Assembly: GCA_017508195.1 (NCBI GenBank)
Contig: JAFVZL010000029.1
Location: forward strand, 1 to 55,548
DNA: 55,548 bases
From: Clostridia bacterium
GTDB taxonomy: Bacteria; Bacillota; Clostridia; Oscillospirales; CAG-272
Reading direction: 5' to 3'
Position numbers and translations under genes: made by a program. Shown here one piece after another: positions 25,431-34,721 of this stretch. Below the pieces are notes generated by a model. It did not search any database and was not told the DNA's origin. It worked only from the letters and a program-made list of their open reading frames with translations. Each line of letters opens with the position of its first letter. Position 1 is the stretch's first letter.

Positions 25431-28415
25431 ATGCAGGAAAAGGAAAGGGAAAAGGAAAGGGAGACCGTGACCAAAGAGGCAGGCGTGGATAAGAAGCCTA
25501 TTAGCAAGCGATTGAAGATAGCTATTATCGTTTCCGCCTCCGTGCTTGGAGCGCTTATTATCGGACTCGTTATTTTTCTTATATCGTATTTTGCCCGTAC
25601 CGATGCGGGTCCCCGTGTTATCTACTCGCACGGCGACTACGATTATATATACCTTGATGCACAGACTGTTGAGATAGTTGGGTACCACGGTGAATCAAAG
25701 GATATATCAATACCCACGGTAATTGACGGATGCGATGTTGTATCGATAGGAGAGAAGGCTTTTTTGGATCTTAAGGATCTTCTCAGCATCCGAATCGGAT
25801 CATCTGTTACGAAAATAGGCAGCTCCGCCTTCGCGGGATGCAGCACGGTCGCGACCTTTGAACTGCCGGAGGGTCTTATCGAGATAGGAGATTTTGCCTT
25901 CAACGGCTGCCTCGGTATTACCTCGATAACCATTCCAGAGAGCGTTACAACTCTCGGAAAGGGAATCTTCAGCGGCTCCGGCCTCACCTCGATAAAGCTG
26001 CCCGCGTCTGTTACCGCTATTCCCGAGAATGCATTTACCTCGTCGACCAAGCTCGTTACCGTCGAGCTCCCAGAGACTCTTAAGGAGATAGGCGCATCAG
26101 CTTTTCACTCGTGTAATCAGCTGAAAACTCTCGACCTTCCTTATATCGAGGTCATCGGCGACTCTGCCTTTGCATCCTGTATCTCTCTTGAGGAGGTGAG
26201 CCTCGGTGCGAAGCTTAAGAGTGTCGGTGACGGTATGTTTGCCGATTGCGGAGCTCTTAAGAGTGTCAGCGTCAGTGGTGATAACACCTCGTTCACGGAC
26301 GAGGGCGGTGCACTCGTTTGTATCGATACCAAGACCGCGATTATCCTTCCGCCCCTCTCCGGAGTTACTCATTACACCTTCCCGAGCTACGTTGAGCATA
26401 TATCCGACTATGCGTTCGGTCAGAACCAGACTCTCGTGGAGGTAATTCTTCCCGAGGGGCTAAAAACCATCGGCTACAACGCATTCAACGGTGATACCGA
26501 GCTTGCGAGGATAGTGCTCCCGGACAGTGCTCCCGAATGTAAGATGGAGTTTCCCGACACGGTCGAGTACGTTGGTGGAACCGCGTTTGTTCAGACACTC
26601 TTCTACACTACCTTATCCGAGGAATTCACCGTGATAGGTGACGGTATCCTCATCAAATACGTGGCGCAAAAGGATGGGCTTAACCATTACGCCACCACCG
26701 AGCATGCTACTCCCACCGAGGGTGGAAGCTACGTTTCTGTAAGGGTGCCCGACGGAGTCAAGAGCATCTCCTCGGCGTTCTATGACACGGGAGATGTCGC
26801 AGAGGTTTACGTTCCTCAATCCGTTATGCATATCGGTGAGTACAGCTTCGCGGGAAGTGCCCCTATCACTAAGATAGATCTTTCGGGAAGCTCGGTTTCC
26901 AAGATTGAATATATGGCGTTTGCAAATTGCTCCTCGCTTACCGACATACTTCTGCCGAACACTCTTAAGAGTGCGGGAGATATGCTCTTTCTCGAGTGTA
27001 CCTCACTGAAGTCAGTAAGCGTTCCCGCTTCTCTTACGGTGCTGCCTCCCATGATGTTTGCGGGATGTACCGCGCTCGAGAGCGTAACGCTTCCCGAGGG
27101 CATCAGCACCCTCTCCCGTTATGCCTTTTACGGCACCTCATCGCTGAAATCGATCACACTTCCGAAGAGTATCAAGGCTATCCTTGAATGTGCCTTCTCG
27201 CGCTCGGGAATAGTTGAATTTGATCTTCCCGCGGGCGTGGAAACGGGAATATCCATTTTCCTTGAGGCAGAGGATCTGAAGAAGATCACTATACGCGGCT
27301 CGGGTGTAACACCTCACTCTATATGCATGGGCGCGACCTCGCTTGAGACGGTTGTTTTCGAGGGCGACTTCTACCGTATCGGAGACGAGGGCTTCTATAA
27401 CTGCTCTGCACTGACGAACGTGTATCTGCCGGACAGCGTTACGGAGATCGGTGACAGAGCCTTTGCAAATTGCGTGTCGCTCGAAACCGTCAACTGTGGT
27501 GACCGCATCAGAAGTGTAGGCAATTACGCATTCCATCATTGCTCGAGTCTGACGTCATTTCCGTTTGTGCGGAGCCTTACTACCATAGGTATATATTCCT
27601 TCTCAAATTGCACCGAGCTTGGCGGTGTTGATCTCAGATGGATCACCACGCTTGGCAGAAACTGCTTTGAGAACTGCTATAAAATAACGTATCTCGATCT
27701 GAGAAGCATAGCTTATACGATTCCCGAAGCAGCCTTCACGTGGTGCACGGGAGTTACGGGAATAAGGTTTGCCGACACCGTTACCTATATCGGTGAGGCG
27801 GCATTTATGAATAACAGCGCGTTGAGGGAGGTTACTCTGCCTCGCGAGCTTGTCGACCTCGCAGGCAAGGCGTTCTATTACTGTCAGGCATTGTCTAAGG
27901 TCAATTGGAATTCAAAGGTCGAGCGCATCGGCCTTATGGCGTTCTCAAACTGTACTGCGCTGACCGAGATGACTCTGCCCGAGAACGTGAGGTACATCGG
28001 TGAGAATGCGTTTGAGTACTGCACGCTGCTCGAGGACTTCACTATGGGCGATCTTGTCGAGACCGTTGGACCCTATTGCTTTTACAATTGTGAGTCGCTG
28101 CTTTCTGTAAAGCTTTCCGCCTCTTTGCGCAAGATCGAGGAGGGCTGCTTTGAGGCATCGGGACTCGTCAAGGCGGATATACCCGACAGTGTCAGGGAAA
28201 TTGCCATGGGAGCGTTCTACAACTGCAAGGCGCTCGAGCTCGTATACCTGCCCACGTTCGTGCGCGAGGTGGGAACGAGTGCGTTCGGAAACTGTACTGC
28301 GCTTAAAAACGTAGTATATCTCGAGGAGGCGAGCTACTTCTCGGATATCAACATAGGCGGTGGAAACGGATACTTCATTGCCGCATACGAAAACTATAAA
28401 AAGAACCAAAAATAA
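25431..28415 (+). CDS. Membrane-anchored BspA-type leucine-rich repeat protein
   Basis: 994 residues. A charged cytoplasmic start, rich in K and E (1-27), leads to one membrane span (about 30-53). The rest is an exported array of about 23-residue LRR_5 (BspA/TpLRR) repeats. Typical units contain IGEKAFLDLKDL, IGSSAFAGCSTV and IGDFAFNGCLGIT followed by S-I-T-I-P. More than 30 units can be counted loosely. Such proteins mediate binding to host or microbial surfaces in gut bacteria; the ligand is unknown. The topology is unusual in that anchoring is N-terminal (type II) rather than by sortase. It starts the run 25431-30454; the next gene is 17 bp away. Confidence 0.93.
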   Translation: MQEKEREKERETVTKEAGVDKKPISKRLKIAIIVSASVLGALIIGLVIFLISYFARTDAGPRVIYSHGDYDYIYLDAQTVEIVGYHGESKDISIPTVIDGCDVVSIGEKAFLDLKDLLSIRIGSSVTKIGSSAFAGCSTVATFELPEGLIEIGDFAFNGCLGITSITIPESVTTLGKGIFSGSGLTSIKLPASVTAIPENAFTSSTKLVTVELPETLKEIGASAFHSCNQLKTLDLPYIEVIGDSAFASCISLEEVSLGAKLKSVGDGMFADCGALKSVSVSGDNTSFTDEGGALVCIDTKTAIILPPLSGVTHYTFPSYVEHISDYAFGQNQTLVEVILPEGLKTIGYNAFNGDTELARIVLPDSAPECKMEFPDTVEYVGGTAFVQTLFYTTLSEEFTVIGDGILIKYVAQKDGLNHYATTEHATPTEGGSYVSVRVPDGVKSISSAFYDTGDVAEVYVPQSVMHIGEYSFAGSAPITKIDLSGSSVSKIEYMAFANCSSLTDILLPNTLKSAGDMLFLECTSLKSVSVPASLTVLPPMMFAGCTALESVTLPEGISTLSRYAFYGTSSLKSITLPKSIKAILECAFSRSGIVEFDLPAGVETGISIFLEAEDLKKITIRGSGVTPHSICMGATSLETVVFEGDFYRIGDEGFYNCSALTNVYLPDSVTEIGDRAFANCVSLETVNCGDRIRSVGNYAFHHCSSLTSFPFVRSLTTIGIYSFSNCTELGGVDLRWITTLGRNCFENCYKITYLDLRSIAYTIPEAAFTWCTGVTGIRFADTVTYIGEAAFMNNSALREVTLPRELVDLAGKAFYYCQALSKVNWNSKVERIGLMAFSNCTALTEMTLPENVRYIGENAFEYCTLLEDFTMGDLVETVGPYCFYNCESLLSVKLSASLRKIEEGCFEASGLVKADIPDSVREIAMGAFYNCKALELVYLPTFVREVGTSAFGNCTALKNVVYLEEASYFSDINIGGGNGYFIAAYENYKKNQK

Positions 28416-28432
28416 TTCATTGGGAGGGCAAT

Positions 28433-29161
28433 ATGTTGACGGTTAGAATTGCAGGTCTCAGCATAGCCATTGATAATAAATACCGCCACATAGAGCACCT
28501 TTGCAAGGATTATCTCACGGATGACGAGCCGGATTTTACCGTCTTTGCGGAAGAAGGGGACATTGACCGCGAGAGGGAGGCGTGCCTCGAGGAGTTTGAT
28601 GAAAGGTTTTCCGACGGATACCTTGAAAGCACGGTGATATACCGTAAGATAGCGGATAAGCTGCCCGAGTACGGTGCATTCGTCTTTCACGGTGCGGTGC
28701 TGTCTGTCGACGGTCTTGCTTACGCATTCACCGCCAGGAGCGGTGTCGGAAAAACCACTCATACAAGACTTTGGCTCGAGCTCTTCGGCGAGCGCGCGCA
28801 TTACATAAACGGTGATAAGCCGATAATCAGATTTATCGACGGCACACCGTATGCCTTCGGTACCCCATGGATGGGTAAGGAGAGCTACGGCAGAAATACC
28901 TCTGCCCGTCTCGCAGGCATCGCACATGTCAAGCGTGGGCAGGATAACATAGCACGCACTGCCTCGGCAAATGAGATGAGCACGGTGCTCTTGACACAGA
29001 TGTATCTGCCGAAGGACAGGCTTATGGCTATGAGGACGCTATCTCTTCTCAGTGAAATGATAGGGAAGGTTAAGCTGATTGAGCTCGAATGTAATATGGA
29101 AAAGACTGCCCCTATTCCACCCGCTCGTGAATTTGGTATAAGCTTGGACCTCGGGGGCTAA
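28433..29161 (+). CDS. HPr kinase/PEP carboxykinase-like P-loop protein
   Basis: 242 residues. The P-loop is ARSGVGKTTH (101-110), preceded by the strand FVFHGAVLSV and followed by HYINGDKPII (about 124-133), the arrangement found in HprK and ATP-dependent PEP carboxykinase relatives. Proteins of this small form are widespread in gut Clostridia. Some relatives lie in peptide-modification clusters next to PqqD and radical-SAM genes; neither is seen here. It probably phosphorylates a small molecule or a protein serine (inference). It follows the LRR gene by 17 bp with GGGAGG before the ATG, so the two are co-transcribed. Confidence 0.75.
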   Translation: MLTVRIAGLSIAIDNKYRHIEHLCKDYLTDDEPDFTVFAEEGDIDREREACLEEFDERFSDGYLESTVIYRKIADKLPEYGAFVFHGAVLSVDGLAYAFTARSGVGKTTHTRLWLELFGERAHYINGDKPIIRFIDGTPYAFGTPWMGKESYGRNTSARLAGIAHVKRGQDNIARTASANEMSTVLLTQMYLPKDRLMAMRTLSLLSEMIGKVKLIELECNMEKTAPIPPAREFGISLDLGG

Positions 29162-29216
29162 AAGTGTGCTGTGAGCAATTGCCGAGCATCGTCACACGTA
29201 ATTAAAGGAGTCAGAT

Positions 29217-29690
29217 ATGTCTATTGAAAGAGCGAGAGCTCATCTTACCAAATACGGCTTTGCCGAGAGGATACGCGAATTTGAGGTATCCAGCGCGACC
29301 GTCGCACTGGCTGCTGAGGCGGTCGGCACAGAGCCCGAGAGAATAGCCAAGACCCTCTCGTTTCTCACCCATGACGGCCCGATTCTCGTGGTTGCCGCGG
29401 GCGATGCCAGAGTAGATAATAAAAAATACAAAGCTACCTTCCACAATAAGGCGAAGATGATACCATTCGAGGACGTGGAGCCGCTTATCGGGCACGGAGT
29501 CGGAGGCGTATGCCCCTTCGGTATCGAAAAGGGAGTTGCCGTCTATCTTGATGAATCGCTGAAGCGATTCGATACCGTTTTCCCCGCGGCAGGCACTGCC
29601 GCTTCTGCGGTGGAGCTTACGATACCTGAGCTCGAGAGAGCATCAGAGTATTTGGGCTGGGTCGACGTGACCTCGGTCCCCGAAGAATGA
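29217..29690 (+). CDS. YbaK/EbsC-family aminoacyl-tRNA deacylase
   Basis: 157 residues, the usual single-domain size. The family hydrolyses mischarged tRNAs in trans, typically Cys-tRNA-Pro or Ala-tRNA-Pro. Signatures are EFEVSSATVALAAEAVGTEPERIAKTLSF, the conserved lysine region with VDNKKYK, and GHGVGGVCPFG. The exact mischarged substrate cannot be told from this. GGAG lies 9-12 bp before the ATG. Its stop overlaps the next start (ATGA at 29687-29690). Confidence 0.92.
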   Translation: MSIERARAHLTKYGFAERIREFEVSSATVALAAEAVGTEPERIAKTLSFLTHDGPILVVAAGDARVDNKKYKATFHNKAKMIPFEDVEPLIGHGVGGVCPFGIEKGVAVYLDESLKRFDTVFPAAGTAASAVELTIPELERASEYLGWVDVTSVPEE

Positions 29691-30454
29691 TACTTAATAC
29701 GGATTCCATAGATATCGCCCGCTTTTCGGATGCGGTAAGGCGCGTTGCGCTTGAGGAAAGGCTCTCCGAGGGCTTTTCGGTATACGCTGAGGGTGCGGTG
29801 CACAAAACGGTGAAGCTTTATCTCGAGCCGAATGCCGAGCATCACGAGGTTCCGCTTCTCGGCGGCGTTGCCGATATATTTGACGGTGAGGTGGTCAGGG
29901 AAGTGCAGACGGGCGACCTTTCGCCCCTTGTGCCGAAGCTTAAGCGCATATTGCCTTATTATCCCGTAGAAATAGTTCACCCATTTCCCGTATATACGAG
30001 CCATCGTTGGCTCGATAAGGATAGCGGTGAGATCAGCGCACCGACGAAAAGAGGCGCATGTCGATCTATATACACGGTTGCCAGAAGGCTGTATCCGATA
30101 AGAGGGCTTATCGGCAACGATAATTTTACCGTCAGGATACTCGCATACGAGTGCGAGGAATTCCGCGCACTTGACGGATGGGATAAAACGAAAAAGCGCG
30201 GAGCTACCCTGCTCGGTAAAATGCCGCGCGCTCTTGTTGGAGAGCTCGTGCTCAGAGGAGCCTCTGATTACAGAGCGCTATTGCCCGATAGCCTTCAGGA
30301 CGGCTTCCGCCGTGTCGATTACCTTAAGGCTGTAAAAGGCCGATCAAGGTACGACGGGGCGGGGCTGAAGCTGCTTCTCTACCTCGGGGTCATAGAGCAG
30401 ACGGGAAGAGAGGGAAGAAGCGCCATCTATTCGCGTGTCGGGATAACGACATAA
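29687..30454 (+). CDS. Unknown protein with a possible PD-(D/E)XK nuclease core
   Basis: 255 residues; no named family is recognised. In the first half GGVADIFDGEVVREVQTGDLSPLVPKLK places an Asp, then Glu-Val-Gln-Thr, in the spacing of a PD-(D/E)XK nuclease core (D-x(n)-E-x-Q/K). VEIVHPFP follows as a further strand. The C-terminal part (about 180-255) reads like a winged helix (LLLYLGVIEQTGREGRSAIYS). It overlaps the YbaK stop by 4 bp. A DNA- or RNA-acting enzyme is plausible but unproven. No terminator is clear after it; a T-rich 116-bp gap leads to the MATE gene. Confidence 0.65.
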   Translation: MILNTDSIDIARFSDAVRRVALEERLSEGFSVYAEGAVHKTVKLYLEPNAEHHEVPLLGGVADIFDGEVVREVQTGDLSPLVPKLKRILPYYPVEIVHPFPVYTSHRWLDKDSGEISAPTKRGACRSIYTVARRLYPIRGLIGNDNFTVRILAYECEEFRALDGWDKTKKRGATLLGKMPRALVGELVLRGASDYRALLPDSLQDGFRRVDYLKAVKGRSRYDGAGLKLLLYLGVIEQTGREGRSAIYSRVGITT

Positions 30455-30570
30455 AGACCGAATAATCGTTTGATTATCATCATTTATCTTTGTATTACAC
30501 CATTTTTTACTGCTTTTATTGAACAACTTTCTTTTTTGTTTGCTTTTGTTTTTTTGAAGGAGATGATCAA

Positions 30571-31974
30571 ATGAGCGCGGCACAGGGTGCTGTCGGCGGC
30601 CGTAAGGCTACGGTTGATATGACGAACGGAAGCATAGTCAGGCATATCATCATGTTTGCTATACCGCTTTTCGCCGGTAACCTTTTCCAGATGTTCTACA
30701 ATATGGTCGACACCTGGGTAGTTGGTAATTTTGTAAGCGATGCGGCGTTCTCCGCCGTGGGAACGACGGGTACGGTAACGAACCTTATGATAGGCTTCTT
30801 TACGGGCTTTTCAACGGGCTCGGGAATCGTTATCTCTCAGTTTTTCGGTGCGGGCAACAATGACCGTGTCCGTGCGAGCGTGCATACCGCAGCAGCGCTG
30901 ACCTTAATACTGTCAGCAGCCTTTACAGTCCTCGGCTTATTGCTCCTGCCGCTTTTCATCTGGATGCTGAATATGCCGGGGAACGTTGCGGCTGAGGCAA
31001 ACACCTATCTCCTTATTTGGATGCTCGGCATCTCGGGTCTTATGATATACAATATGTGCGCGGCAATAATGCGCGCCGTCGGTGATTCGAGAAGACCGTT
31101 TATTTATCTTGTTGTTTCCGCACTGACGAACATCGTTCTCGACCTTGTCTTCGTGCTCGTTCTCGGTATGGGCGTTGCGGGTGTTTCACTTGCGACCGTT
31201 ATTGCACAGTTTCTTTCCGCGATCCTTGCGGTTATCCATCTTTTACGCACCGAGAGTGTCGTAAAGATAGTGCCTAAGGAGCTGAAGCTCGATATGCCGC
31301 TGCTCCAAAGAATAGCCAGGATCAGCTTTCCGACAGCTCTTCAGATGGCAATTACCTCTATTTCCAACATGTTCGTTCACTCCTACATAAATGCATTCGG
31401 AGAATTTGCTATGGGCGGCTACACCGCTTATACCAAGATAGACCACCTTCTCATTCTCCCTATGCAGTCGATCGGACTTGCGGTATCGACCTTCGTCGGT
31501 CAGAACGTCGGTAAGGGTGAATATAAGAGAGCTAATCTCGGTGCACACGTTGCGTTCGCGCTCTCGCTCGGGTCAACGCTCTTGTTTATGACACCCGTTC
31601 TCCTTTTCCCCGAATTTCTTGTCAGGATATTCAATTCAAACCCCGAGATCATCAGGTACGGAAGCATGTTCCTGACTTCTATAACTCCGTACTATCTCTT
31701 CTGGACTGTGAACCAAAGCTATGCGGGTGCTCTCCGCGGCTCGGGCAAGACTCTTGTCGCGATGCTTATCATGCTGTTCTCGTTCGTGGTTTTCAGACAG
31801 ATATACCTGTTTATCGTAACCAACTTCTTCTCGGCGGATATACTCACCGTAGTGTCGGCATTCCCCATAGGATGGATCTTAGCCGCGGTGCTCTCGCTGG
31901 TATATTTCTTTGCCGTGGGATTGAAGCCTAAACAAAAGAAAACCGAGGATAAAACGGAAGAAATTTCGGCATAA
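30571..31974 (+). CDS. MATE-family efflux transporter
   Basis: 467 residues with twelve predicted membrane spans in two similar halves. MATE proteins export drugs or metabolites using Na+ or H+ gradients. Typical marks are IVRHIIMFAIPLFAGNLFQMFYNMVDTWVVGNFV at the start, AVGTTGTVTNLMIGFFTGFSTGSGI and, in the second half, FPTALQMAITS and VGQNVGKGEYKRA. The substrate cannot be read from the sequence. GAAGGAG lies before the ATG at 30571. It ends 56 bp before uxaB on the same strand; shared transcription is possible, although export of a drug and galacturonate use have no obvious link. Confidence 0.93.
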   Translation: MSAAQGAVGGRKATVDMTNGSIVRHIIMFAIPLFAGNLFQMFYNMVDTWVVGNFVSDAAFSAVGTTGTVTNLMIGFFTGFSTGSGIVISQFFGAGNNDRVRASVHTAAALTLILSAAFTVLGLLLLPLFIWMLNMPGNVAAEANTYLLIWMLGISGLMIYNMCAAIMRAVGDSRRPFIYLVVSALTNIVLDLVFVLVLGMGVAGVSLATVIAQFLSAILAVIHLLRTESVVKIVPKELKLDMPLLQRIARISFPTALQMAITSISNMFVHSYINAFGEFAMGGYTAYTKIDHLLILPMQSIGLAVSTFVGQNVGKGEYKRANLGAHVAFALSLGSTLLFMTPVLLFPEFLVRIFNSNPEIIRYGSMFLTSITPYYLFWTVNQSYAGALRGSGKTLVAMLIMLFSFVVFRQIYLFIVTNFFSADILTVVSAFPIGWILAAVLSLVYFFAVGLKPKQKKTEDKTEEISA

Positions 31975-32030
31975 TGTAAAGAATTATTATAAAAAAACAA
32001 ATATAAACACGCTAAGAAAGGATTTATCCA

Positions 32031-33329
32031 ATGAAAAACATCAGAGAATTCGAGAAAAAGGCTCGCCCTGAGAGGGTGATCCAGTTTGGTGAGGGCGGCT
32101 TCCTTCGCGGCTTCGTTGACTGGATCTTGAAGAAGCTCGAGGAGAAGGGCCTCTTCGACGGCAGCGTAGTTATCGTTCAGCCTATTGAGAAGGGCTTGTG
32201 CGATATGCTCACTGAGCAGAACTGCCTTTATACCCACATCATCAGAGGTGCTGAGGGCGTAGATACCACGCTTGTTGATATCATTTCTCGCTGTGTTAAG
32301 CCTTACGATAATTTCGACGAGTATCTCGCACTTGCGAAGAACCCCGACTTCCGTTACGTAGTATCGAACACCACCGAGGCGGGAATCGTCTTTTCGGACG
32401 CGGATAAGCTCACCGACCGCCCTGCATCGACATTCCCCGGAAAGCTTACCCAGCTTCTTAAGTGCCGCTTTGAGCTTGGTCTTGACGGCTTTATCTTCCT
32501 TCCCTGCGAGCTTATTGACCGCAGCGGTGATAACCTTAAAAAGTGTATTCTTCAGTATGCAGACCTTTGGCAGCTCGGTGATGGCTTCAAGGCTTGGATA
32601 GAGGAGAAGAACGTATTCACCAATATCCTCGTTGACCGTATCAACACAGGCTTCCCGAGAGGCGAGGAGATCGATCTCGGCTACACCGACAATATGCTCA
32701 ATACCTCCGAGTTCTTCCACCTTTGGGTCATCGAGACCGAGTACGATCTTGAGGCTGAGCTCCCCTTCACAAAGGCGGGACTTAACGTTATAGTAACACG
32801 CGATAAGCTCGAGATGTACCGCACAAGAAAGGTACGCATCCTGAACGGCGCGCACACCTCTCTCGTTCCCTACGCACTTCTTTCGGGCTTCGATACCGTA
32901 AAGAGCTGCGTTGACGACGCGGGAATGCGCTCTCACATCGAAAAGTGCGTATTCGAGGAGATCATTCCTACTCTCGATCTTCCCCGTGAGGAGCTTGTTG
33001 CATACGCATCGAGCGTTATCGAGCGTTTCTCGAACCCTTATATCAAGCATTATCTTTCTTCTATCGCGCTCAACTCGCTCAGCAAGTTCAAGGTAAGAGT
33101 TCTTCCTTCGATCCTCGAGTATATCAAGCGCTTTAACAAGAACCCCGAGACGCTTGTATTCTCCTTCGCCAAGCTTCTCGACTTCTACAAGACCGATATG
33201 ACTAACGATGATCCCGCAGCTACCGAGTTTGTTCGCACTCACTCCACCCGCGAGGTGCTGGCAAATTCCGAGCTCTGGGGTGAGGATATCTCCTTCCTTA
33301 CCGAGGCGGTAGAGAAGTATAGAGCATAA
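32031..33329 (+). CDS. uxaB: Tagaturonate reductase
   Basis: 432 residues (E. coli UxaB has 483). It belongs to the mannitol-dehydrogenase superfamily and reduces D-tagaturonate to D-altronate with NADH in galacturonate use. N-terminal RVIQFGEGGFLRGFVDW is the nucleotide-binding start typical of UxaB. NTTEAGI and LPCELIDRSG follow, and the catalytic region is KVRILNGAHTSLVPYALLSG (K, N and H). AAGGA lies upstream of the ATG. It leads uxaB-uxaA-uxaC, in the order product-to-substrate; the isomerase is last. Confidence 0.94.
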   Translation: MKNIREFEKKARPERVIQFGEGGFLRGFVDWILKKLEEKGLFDGSVVIVQPIEKGLCDMLTEQNCLYTHIIRGAEGVDTTLVDIISRCVKPYDNFDEYLALAKNPDFRYVVSNTTEAGIVFSDADKLTDRPASTFPGKLTQLLKCRFELGLDGFIFLPCELIDRSGDNLKKCILQYADLWQLGDGFKAWIEEKNVFTNILVDRINTGFPRGEEIDLGYTDNMLNTSEFFHLWVIETEYDLEAELPFTKAGLNVIVTRDKLEMYRTRKVRILNGAHTSLVPYALLSGFDTVKSCVDDAGMRSHIEKCVFEEIIPTLDLPREELVAYASSVIERFSNPYIKHYLSSIALNSLSKFKVRVLPSILEYIKRFNKNPETLVFSFAKLLDFYKTDMTNDDPAATEFVRTHSTREVLANSELWGEDISFLTEAVEKYRA

Positions 33330-33350
33330 TTAGCAAAAGAGGATGACAAA

Positions 33351-34721
33351 ATGGTAATACATAAGCTTGACAACGTCGAGGTGAACCTCGAGGACGGCCA
33401 TAAGTATGCCCTCCGTGACATCAAGGCAGGCGAGGATATCATCAAGTACGGAAACCCCATCGGCCACGCGACCGTGGATATAAAGGCGGGGGAGCACGTG
33501 CACACCCATAACGTAAAAACAAATCTCTCGGGCAACCTTGAGTACACCTACACCGCACCCGAGAGTGAGTACGTTCCCGGATCTACCGATGAGACATTTA
33601 TGGGTTATGTAAGAAAGAACGGTGACGTAGGTATCAGAAACGAGATCTGGATCGTAAATACCGTCGGATGCGTCAACAGAGTATCCGAGCGCCTTGCCCA
33701 AGCTACGGGCGCGCGTGCCTTCGTGCACCCCTTCGGCTGCTCTCAGCTGGGTGACGATCAGCTCATCACGCAGAAGATCCTCGCAGGTATGGTAAGACAT
33801 CCCAACGCCGCAGGCGTGCTTGTCCTCGGCCTCGGATGCGAGAACAACAATATTGCCGTATTCAAGGAGCACCTCGGTGAGTACGATCCCGAGAGAGTCC
33901 GTTTCCTTAACTGTCAGGACGTTGAGGACGAGTTCGAGGAGGGCGTGCGCATTATTAAGGAGCTTCAGGAATATGCGGCTCAGTTCGAGCGTGTACCCGT
34001 ACCCGTGTCAAAGCTTCGCATCGGACTTAAGTGCGGCGGCTCCGACGGATACAGCGGTATCACCGCTAACCCCCTTTGCGGCAGACTCTGCGATCTTCAT
34101 ACCTCTCACGGCGGCTCCTGTGTTCTTACAGAAGTCCCCGAGATGTTCGGAGCAGAGCACCTTCTTATGCAAAGATGCGTATCGAAGGAGGTCTTTGACC
34201 GCACCGTATCTCTTATCAACGATTTCAAGGATTACTTCACCCGTCACGGTCAGGTGGTTTACGAGAACCCCTCGCCCGGAAACAAGAAGGGCGGCATAAC
34301 CACACTTGAGGAGAAGTCGCTCGGATGCGTACAGAAGGGCGGTCTTTCTCCCGTCACCGATTGCCTTGACTACGGTGACACCATCACTAAGCCCGGACTC
34401 TCGCTTCTCAACGGCCCGGGTAACGATATCGTTGCCGTGACCAATCTTATGGCTGCTGGCGCGCATATCATTCTCTTCACCACCGGAAGAGGAACACCCG
34501 TCGGCGGTGCCGTTCCTACCGTGAAGGTCGCTACCAACTCGGCTCTCGCGGCTCGCAAGAGCAATTGGATAGATTTCAACGCAGGTAAGTGCCTCGAGGG
34601 AGATGACCTTACCGAAGAATTTTACCGCTATATCATTTCTGTTGCCGAGGGTGCCGAGACCAAGAACGAGCAGCACGGCTTCAGAGAAATTTCAATATTC
34701 AAGGATGGAGTAACGCTATGA
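33351..34721 (+). CDS. uxaA: Altronate dehydratase
   Basis: 456 residues. It dehydrates D-altronate to 2-keto-3-deoxy-gluconate; the enzyme needs Fe2+ or Mn2+. An N-terminal SAF-like domain (about 1-75, with GHATVDIKAGEHVHTHNV) is joined to the dehydratase domain, which begins at FMGYVRKNGDVGIRNEIWI and contains LKCGGSDGYSGITANPL. The two parts are one chain, as in E. coli UxaA. The start follows uxaB by 21 bp with GAGG upstream, and the stop overlaps the uxaC start (ATGA at 34718-34721). Confidence 0.95.
   Translation: MVIHKLDNVEVNLEDGHKYALRDIKAGEDIIKYGNPIGHATVDIKAGEHVHTHNVKTNLSGNLEYTYTAPESEYVPGSTDETFMGYVRKNGDVGIRNEIWIVNTVGCVNRVSERLAQATGARAFVHPFGCSQLGDDQLITQKILAGMVRHPNAAGVLVLGLGCENNNIAVFKEHLGEYDPERVRFLNCQDVEDEFEEGVRIIKELQEYAAQFERVPVPVSKLRIGLKCGGSDGYSGITANPLCGRLCDLHTSHGGSCVLTEVPEMFGAEHLLMQRCVSKEVFDRTVSLINDFKDYFTRHGQVVYENPSPGNKKGGITTLEEKSLGCVQKGGLSPVTDCLDYGDTITKPGLSLLNGPGNDIVAVTNLMAAGAHIILFTTGRGTPVGGAVPTVKVATNSALAARKSNWIDFNAGKCLEGDDLTEEFYRYIISVAEGAETKNEQHGFREISIFKDGVTL

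Noticed and set aside
31975..32030. A riboswitch or uronate-responsive operator in front of uxaB.
   Set aside because: The 56-bp gap is A-rich with a ribosome binding site only; no palindrome or folded leader was seen.
31719..33242. A 507-residue open frame on the minus strand opposite the MATE and uxaB genes.
   Set aside because: It has no start signal and spans two clearly recognised genes on the other strand, so it is a codon-bias shadow.
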